This document shows positions 54,690 through 58,901 of a stretch of DNA of 58,901 nt, one piece after another. Under the pieces are notes generated by a model that saw only the letters and a program-made list of their open reading frames with translations, ran no database searches and was not told the DNA's origin. How positions within the stretch are numbered: position 1 is the first letter of the stretch; every line of letters starts with the position of its first letter. Source of the stretch: Betaproteobacteria bacterium CG2_30_68_42 (lineage in GTDB: Bacteria; Pseudomonadota; Gammaproteobacteria; Burkholderiales; Rhodocyclaceae); contig MNXU01000056.1 in the NCBI GenBank assembly GCA_001872285.1, forward strand, positions 1 through 58,901, read 5' to 3'. The position numbers and the translations under genes are program-made.

Positions 54690-55496
54690 ATGACGGCCAT
54701 GATCGTGCTGTTCACCGATTTCGGCGCGCTCGACCCCTATGTCGGGCAGTTGAAGGCCGCGCTCGTGCGCGAGGCCCCGGCGGGCACCGCGCTCATCGAT
54801 CTGTTGCACGAGGCACCACGGTTCGACGTCGCGTCCGGCGCCCATCTGCTCGCCGCGCTGCACACGGCGTTCCCCGCCGGATCGATCTTCGTCTGTGTGG
54901 TCGATCCCGGGGTGGGCGGCGCGCGCGCGGCGGCGCTCGTGCGCGCCGATGACAAGTGGTTCGTCGGACCCGACAACGGACTGCTCTCGGTGCTCGCGGC
55001 GCGCGCCACCGGCGCCGAGACCTGGCAGGTGAGCTGGCGGCCGCCCGGGCTTTCGGCTTCCTTCCACGCCCGCGACCTGTTCGCGCCGATCGCCGCGGCG
55101 CTTGCACGGGGAGAATTTCCGGCGGCGCGCGTGAGGCCGGTGCACGGCCTGGACGTGCGGCTCCCCGCCGGCGACCTGGCGCAGGTGATCTACATCGATC
55201 ACTACGGCAATGCGATGACGGGCCTGCGCGCGGGCAGCCTCGCGCACGACCGGGAACTCGAAGTCGCGGGCCGCCGCCTGGCTTACACGCGCATCTTCGC
55301 AGAGGCGCCGGCGGGGCAGCCGTTCTGGTACGACAACAGCATCGGCCTGATCGAACTGGCGATCGAGCGCGCAAGCGCGGCCGCGGCGCTCGGGTTGCGG
55401 CTCGGCGATGCCGTAACCGCCTGCGCCGCCGCGGGTGCGCGGGGCCATGCGGCCTCCACGCCGATGCCGAAACCGGGATCGTCGTCGCCGCAGTAG
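54690..55496 (+). CDS. SAM hydrolase/adenosyltransferase family protein (DUF62-type)
   Basis: A 268-residue protein of the S-adenosyl-L-methionine hydroxide adenosyltransferase (fluorinase/chlorinase-like) family: IVLFTDFGALDPYVGQLKAA at the N-terminus, FVCVVDPGVGG, VGPDNGLLSVLA, FHARDLFAPIAA and YIDHYGNAMTG. Most members hydrolyse SAM to adenosine and methionine rather than halogenate; nothing suggests halogenation here. ATG 54690 is followed by a second ATG at 54699 that matches most homologues. Confidence 0.9.
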   Translation: MTAMIVLFTDFGALDPYVGQLKAALVREAPAGTALIDLLHEAPRFDVASGAHLLAALHTAFPAGSIFVCVVDPGVGGARAAALVRADDKWFVGPDNGLLSVLAARATGAETWQVSWRPPGLSASFHARDLFAPIAAALARGEFPAARVRPVHGLDVRLPAGDLAQVIYIDHYGNAMTGLRAGSLAHDRELEVAGRRLAYTRIFAEAPAGQPFWYDNSIGLIELAIERASAAAALGLRLGDAVTACAAAGARGHAASTPMPKPGSSSPQ

Positions 55497-55522
55497 GCAG
55501 CCGCATCGTTCAACATGGTGTC

Positions 55523-55687
55523 TTACCCGCCGGCAGCGTGCGTGGCGAGGAGCAGCACGGCTGCGGCGAGTCCGGCGCTCGCCGCGAGACCGACACCGAA
55601 GCTCAGCGCCAGTGCGCGTGCAAGGTCGGGCAGGATCGCCGAGAGGAGCGTCCTGGGCTTGCGGATCGTGTCCATGTCCATGTCCAT
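55523..55687 (-). CDS. Possible small membrane protein
   Basis: A 54-residue ORF with one strong hydrophobic helix (ALSFGVGLAASAGLAAAVLLL) lying in the 360-bp gap between the SAM hydrolase and the response regulator. It begins with a triple ATGGAC tandem repeat (MDMDMDTIRK), giving three equivalent starts. No good ribosome site and no recognised family, so it may not be a gene. It would be convergent with the hydrolase gene. Confidence 0.35.
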   Translation of the reverse strand: MDMDMDTIRKPRTLLSAILPDLARALALSFGVGLAASAGLAAAVLLLATHAAGG

Positions 55688-55856
55688 TTCCGTGAGGAGA
55701 GTGCGGGCCGGGCTTCCCGCAGGTGCATTGGAGCGCACGAGGCTGGCGCGGGGGCGCACCGGTTCTGGCGAAGTGCTGGCGGAATGTGGCAGGATTCTGG
55801 CAGTGCCTCCGCCGGCAGCCGAGGCCCGCCGGCGCTCGTGTATAGTCGTCGGGCTC

Positions 55857-56558
55857 ATGCCCAAGCGCATCGCAATCGTCGAGGACGACCCGGCGATCCG
55901 CGCCAATTACGCGGAGGCGCTGCGCCGCCATGGCTACGAGGTCGGCGCCTACGCCTCGCGCGCCGAGGCGATGGCCGCGTTCCGGCTGCGCCTGCCCGAT
56001 CTCGCCCTGATCGACATCGGGCTGGGCGACGAGACCGACGGAGGCTTCGCCCTGTGCCGCGAGCTGCGCGCGCTGTCCGCCGGCCTGCCGATCATCTTCG
56101 TCACCGCGCGCGACAGCGACTTCGACATCGTCGCCGGGCTGCGCATGGGCGCGGACGACTACCTCACCAAGGACGCGAGCCTCCCTCACCTGCTCGCGCG
56201 CATCGCCGCGCTGTTCCGCCGCGTGGAGGCGATGCGCGAGGCCCGGCCGGTCGAGGACATCATGGAACGCGGGCCGCTGCGGCTCGATCTCAAGCGCATG
56301 ACGGCGGACTGGAACGGCCGGCGCGTCGAGCTCACGCTCACCGAGTTCTGGATCGTCCATGCCCTGGCGAGGTATCCCGGCCACGTCAAGGATCGCAGCC
56401 AGCTCATGCACGAGGCCAAGGTCGTGGTCGATGACAGCACCATCACCTCCCACATCAAGCGGATTCGGCAGAAATTCCTCGCGGTGGATCCGAGTTTCGC
56501 CCAGGTCGAAACGGCCTATGGGATGGGTTACCGCTGGATGCAGACGGAACCGGGATGA
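55857..56558 (+). CDS. OmpR-family response regulator ('dedicated sortase system' type)
   Basis: A 233-residue regulator: receiver with EDD pocket at 9-11, phospho-acceptor Asp53 (LALIDIGLG), FVTARDSDFDIVAGLRMGADDY, then a winged helix with VELTLTEFWIVHALA and a C-terminus YGMGYRWMQTEPG. Both this and its kinase resemble pairs annotated as proteobacterial dedicated sortase system regulator and kinase, though no sortase gene is visible. TATAGT at 55841-55846 may be its -10 box. Stop overlaps the kinase start (ATGA). Confidence 0.87.
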   Translation: MPKRIAIVEDDPAIRANYAEALRRHGYEVGAYASRAEAMAAFRLRLPDLALIDIGLGDETDGGFALCRELRALSAGLPIIFVTARDSDFDIVAGLRMGADDYLTKDASLPHLLARIAALFRRVEAMREARPVEDIMERGPLRLDLKRMTADWNGRRVELTLTEFWIVHALARYPGHVKDRSQLMHEAKVVVDDSTITSHIKRIRQKFLAVDPSFAQVETAYGMGYRWMQTEPG

Positions 56559-58240
56559 GGCGCCCGGCGATCGGCCTGCGCGCGAAGCTCGCGCTGGTCG
56601 CGGCCTGCCTGTTGCCCATGCCCTGGGTGGGCTATCTCTACGTGCAGGAGATGGAGCGCCTGCTGCTCGAAGGCCAGCAGCAGGCGCTAATCGCCACTGC
56701 GCGGGCGGTTGCCACCGCGCTGCACGACCGGCCTGCCCTGATGCGGCTCGCACCGCGCGACGACAGCGCGATCCGGCGCGAGGCCGAGGCCGAGCTGCGG
56801 ACGCTGGCGCAGGCGCGCAGCGGCGAGGCGCCTGCGGCGGCGGAAGAGCGGCGCGGATCCCCCGAGAGCGCTGAGGCTCCAGCGGCCCTGCCCCCGCCGG
56901 CTCAGGAGAGCGAACAGCAGAACCGCGAGATCAACGCGATCCTTCTGGGACTCGAGCGCAACGCGGCGCGCATCCGGGTCATCAACCGGGACTATCGCCT
57001 GCTTTCCATCACCGGCAGCATCGAGCCGGCGGCGACACCCGCACCGTATGCGGAAGGCGTCGAGGGTGCGATGCAGCGCCTGGTGCGGCCCCTGCTCGCC
57101 CTGGTGGCGAAGCCGCCTGCGCCCGCGCGGGGAGGGACCGAACCGCAGGGCATGGCGGAAAGCAGCCGGGAGGTAACGCAGGCCCTGCGCGGGCTGCCCG
57201 AGGCGCACGTGCGCACCGGATCGGACGGGAACGCGGTGATCGTCTCGGCCGCGCACCCGATCTGGGCCGGCGACGAGGTGCTCGGCGCCGTCGTGGTCGA
57301 GGAGACCACGCGCCCGATCCTGAGCCTGCGCAACCGCGCCCTGGAGCGCCTCGCCGGTTTCACGCTGGTGGTGTTCGGGCTCGGCGCCGCGGTACTGCTG
57401 GGTTTCGCGAACCGGCTCTCGACCCGCATCCGCGCCCTGCGCGACGAAGCCGAGAATGCGGTCGATGCCCGGGGACGCATCACGCGGCTCGCCTCCGGGT
57501 CGAGCGCGGGCGACGAGATCGGCGACCTCTCGCGCAGCTTCTCGAGCGCGCTCGAGAAGCTCGGCCACTACCACGCGTATCTGGAAACCATGGCGAGCCG
57601 GCTCTCGCACGAGTTGCGCACCCCGATCGCCGTCGTGCGCTCCTCCCTCGAAAACCTCAGGATGCAGCCGCCCGCCGAGGATGCGCAAGTCTATCTCGCG
57701 CGCGCCGAGGACGGCGTCAGGCGCCTGTCGACGATCCTCGCGCGGATGAGCGAGGCGAGCCGCCTCGAGCACAGCCTGCGTGGCTCCGAGCGCGAGCGCT
57801 ACGACCTCGTGCCGGTGGTGACCGGCTGTGTCGAGGGCTACCGGCAGGTGTATCCGGGGCACCGCTTCGAATGGCAGGCGCCGCCCGAGCCGGTCATGGT
57901 TTCCGGCTCGCCGGATCTCGCCGCACAGATGCTGGACAAGCTCGCCTCCAATGCGGCCGATTTCGCGCCGCCCGGCACTGCGATCACGCTGTCCATCGGC
58001 ACCGCGGGCGGTCAGGCCAGGCTCTCGGTCGCGAACGAGGGGCCGTCGCTGACCGAGGAGCAGCGCGGCCGGCTGTTCACCTCGCTCGTCTCGTTCCGTG
58101 CCCAGCGCCCCGCCGGCGAGCCCCATCTCGGACTGGGCCTGTACGTCGTGCGCCTGATCGCGGAATACCATGGAGGCACGGCGGGCATCGACAATCACGA
58201 CAAGGGCGTTCGGGCATGGGTTCGGCTTCCGTCGGCGTGA
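56555..58240 (+). CDS. Sensor histidine kinase, 'dedicated sortase system' type
   Basis: A 561-residue membrane kinase. N-terminal helix with MPWVGYLYVQEMERLLLEGQ, a periplasmic sensor with a low-complexity Ala/Glu/Pro insert (about 85-125), second helix (LAGFTLVVFGLGAAVLLGF, about 268-286), HAMP-like linker, HisKA with His352 in SRLSHELRTPIAVVRSS, and a HATPase with LGLGLYVVRLIAEYHGG. Coupled to the regulator upstream. The signal is unknown. Confidence 0.88.
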   Translation: MRRPAIGLRAKLALVAACLLPMPWVGYLYVQEMERLLLEGQQQALIATARAVATALHDRPALMRLAPRDDSAIRREAEAELRTLAQARSGEAPAAAEERRGSPESAEAPAALPPPAQESEQQNREINAILLGLERNAARIRVINRDYRLLSITGSIEPAATPAPYAEGVEGAMQRLVRPLLALVAKPPAPARGGTEPQGMAESSREVTQALRGLPEAHVRTGSDGNAVIVSAAHPIWAGDEVLGAVVVEETTRPILSLRNRALERLAGFTLVVFGLGAAVLLGFANRLSTRIRALRDEAENAVDARGRITRLASGSSAGDEIGDLSRSFSSALEKLGHYHAYLETMASRLSHELRTPIAVVRSSLENLRMQPPAEDAQVYLARAEDGVRRLSTILARMSEASRLEHSLRGSERERYDLVPVVTGCVEGYRQVYPGHRFEWQAPPEPVMVSGSPDLAAQMLDKLASNAADFAPPGTAITLSIGTAGGQARLSVANEGPSLTEEQRGRLFTSLVSFRAQRPAGEPHLGLGLYVVRLIAEYHGGTAGIDNHDKGVRAWVRLPSA

Positions 58241-58257
58241 TCGGCCGGGGCGCGGGC

Positions 58258-58290
58258 AAAAAAAACCGCTCCGGAAATTGTCCGAAGCGG
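58258..58290 (-). terminator. Intrinsic terminator on the minus strand
   Basis: Read on the minus strand: CCGCTTCGGA, loop CAATT, TCCGGAGCGG, then eight T. The stem pairs fully in RNA with one G-U. On the plus strand the same position is a C/A mismatch and no T-run follows, so it works only leftward. Confidence 0.8.
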
Positions 58291-58383
58291 CCAGCTCTCT
58301 TGTCGCAGGCCGGGTATGCCGGCACTTCTCGACCTCCTGCTTGCCTGGGCATGGGTACGCTCCAACGAGGACCCGGCTTGGGC
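58258..58383 (-). ncRNA. Candidate small RNA
   Basis: The minus strand has no plausible ORF here but ends in a strong intrinsic terminator. A 7-bp stem GCCGGGT/ACCCGGC brackets the interior (plus-strand arms 58309-58315 and 58371-58377), with further short complementarity inside. A TACGGT -10-like box at 58390-58395 would give a start near 58383 and an RNA of about 125 nt; the -35 is poor. I do not recognise it as 6S, SRP or tmRNA. Confidence 0.4.
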
Positions 58384-58503
58384 GTCTTCACCGTAGCAAA
58401 CGCCGTGCCGGGTCGGCGATTTTTCTCGGATCCCTGAAATTTCATGGCCTTATCATTCCATGACGAACGCTCTGGCGAAGGCGGTGTAAAGCAGGCCGAC
58501 ACC

Positions 58504-58901
58504 ATGCCGCGGATGTCGCCTGGGGTCGAGGGATCGCTCCGCGGCGCGGAACCCGAGGCGGCGATCCTCGTCCATGGACTGTGGATGAGACCCTGGGTGA
58601 TGGGATTTCTCGCGCGCCGCCTGCGCCAACGGGGCTTCCGGGTATGGGCCTTCGCATACCGATCGGTGCGCGGCGGGCTCGCGGAGAACGCGCAGGCGCT
58701 GGCACGCTTCGCCGCATCCGTGCGTTCTCCTGTGCTGCATTTCGTCGGCCACAGCCTGGGCGGGCTGGTGATCGCGGCGAGCCTGCACGCGCACCCCGAG
58801 CCGCGACCGGGGCGCGTGGTGTTCATCGGCTCGCCTTTCCGCGGCTCGGCCGCGGGGCGGCGCCTGGCGCGCAACCGCGCCGGTGCGGCCGCCCTCGGGC
58901 G
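58504..58901 (+). CDS. Alpha/beta hydrolase, C-terminus outside window
   Basis: I translated this by hand; about 132 codons run to the window edge. An oxyanion-type ILVHGLWMRPWVM and a nucleophile elbow GHSLGGLVIAAS mark a PGAP1/lipase-like hydrolase, followed by VVFIGSPFRGSAAGRRLA. AGCAGG is upstream of ATG 58504. Substrate unknown; no signal peptide is apparent. Confidence 0.8.
   Translation, partial: MPRMSPGVEGSLRGAEPEAAILVHGLWMRPWVMGFLARRLRQRGFRVWAFAYRSVRGGLAENAQALARFAASVRSPVLHFVGHSLGGLVIAASLHAHPEPRPGRVVFIGSPFRGSAAGRRLARNRAGAAALG

Noticed and set aside
54600-54690. A minus-strand frame ending HTVALAWYLSQALW that resembles a protein C-terminus
   Set aside because: Upstream the frame runs antisense through the SAM hydrolase gene and matches no family; no ribosome site is available.
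58258-58290. The hairpin as a terminator for the plus-strand kinase gene
   Set aside because: The A-run precedes the hairpin on the plus strand and no T-run follows; plus-strand RNA also has a C/A mismatch in the stem.

Overview
The window is about 59 kb of GC-rich (roughly two-thirds G+C) chromosome. It is densely coding, with many ATGA/GTGA stop-start overlaps, and I see no insertion sequences, phage genes or CRISPR arrays. Gene content and order point to a betaproteobacterium, probably an environmental Rhodocyclales/Nitrosomonadales-type organism. The clues are ilvB-ilvH-ilvC-psd, xseB-ispA-dxs-folE2, ribF-ileS-lspA-fkpB-ispH, an AlgZ/AlgR pair beside argH, an ECF sigma-DUF3619-DUF3106 operon, and a PEP-CTERM protein. 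That placement is inferred from gene content; no rRNA is present to confirm it.

Layout. 1-2.6 kb: a CpxAR-like two-component system (sensor cut by the window edge) divergent from a Spy/CpxP-like periplasmic protein; both the sensor and the Spy-like protein carry Met/His-rich segments. 2.6-9.3 kb: fructosamine-kinase-like protein and argH, divergent AlgZ/AlgR, ubiX, a decayed DUF302 gene, and a PAS/sigma-54 activator. 9.4-11.1 kb: leuA behind a strong promoter and a Leu-rich 25-codon ORF that looks like a leaderless attenuator peptide. 11.2-17.9 kb: a c-di-GMP-receptor-like protein, then a divergent envelope-glycolipid operon (GT9, GT39 with a GtrA-like N-terminus, flippase-like protein, PAP2 phosphatase). 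18.0-23.8 kb: rpsP-rimM-trmD-rplS facing xseB-ispA-dxs-folE2. 24-26.8 kb: Rieske oxygenase, SpoIIAA-like protein, sulfurtransferase, DUF2784. 26.8-35.4 kb: queG, tsaE-amiC, then ribF-ileS-lspA-fkpB-ispH.

35.5-44.6 kb: a 55-residue PEP-CTERM microprotein behind a sigma-54 promoter, then (reading leftward) a type IV pilus minor-pilin operon pilE-fimT-pilV-pilW-pilX-pilY1 that continues into a TonB-like gene and an unknown exported protein. 44.7-48.7 kb: psd-ilvC-ilvH-ilvB, transcribed leftward. 48.8-50.6 kb: sigma factor operon and tRNA-Lys(CTT). 50.7-54.0 kb: a leftward operon of diheme cytochrome c, Tat-exported beta-propeller and OprB-type porin, next to a dual-CDGSH iron-sulfur protein. 54.7-58.9 kb: SAM hydrolase/adenosyltransferase-family protein, a two-component system like those labelled 'dedicated sortase system', a probable antisense-strand small RNA with a strong terminator, and the start of an alpha/beta hydrolase.

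The strongest candidates for new biology are: the leaderless leu leader peptide; the near-passenger-less PEP-CTERM peptide with its own sigma-54 promoter; the Met/His-rich sensor plus Spy-like protein; the porin/cytochrome/propeller operon; the unannotated small RNA at 58.3 kb; and two genes (sigma factor, psd) whose only sensible start codon is CTG.
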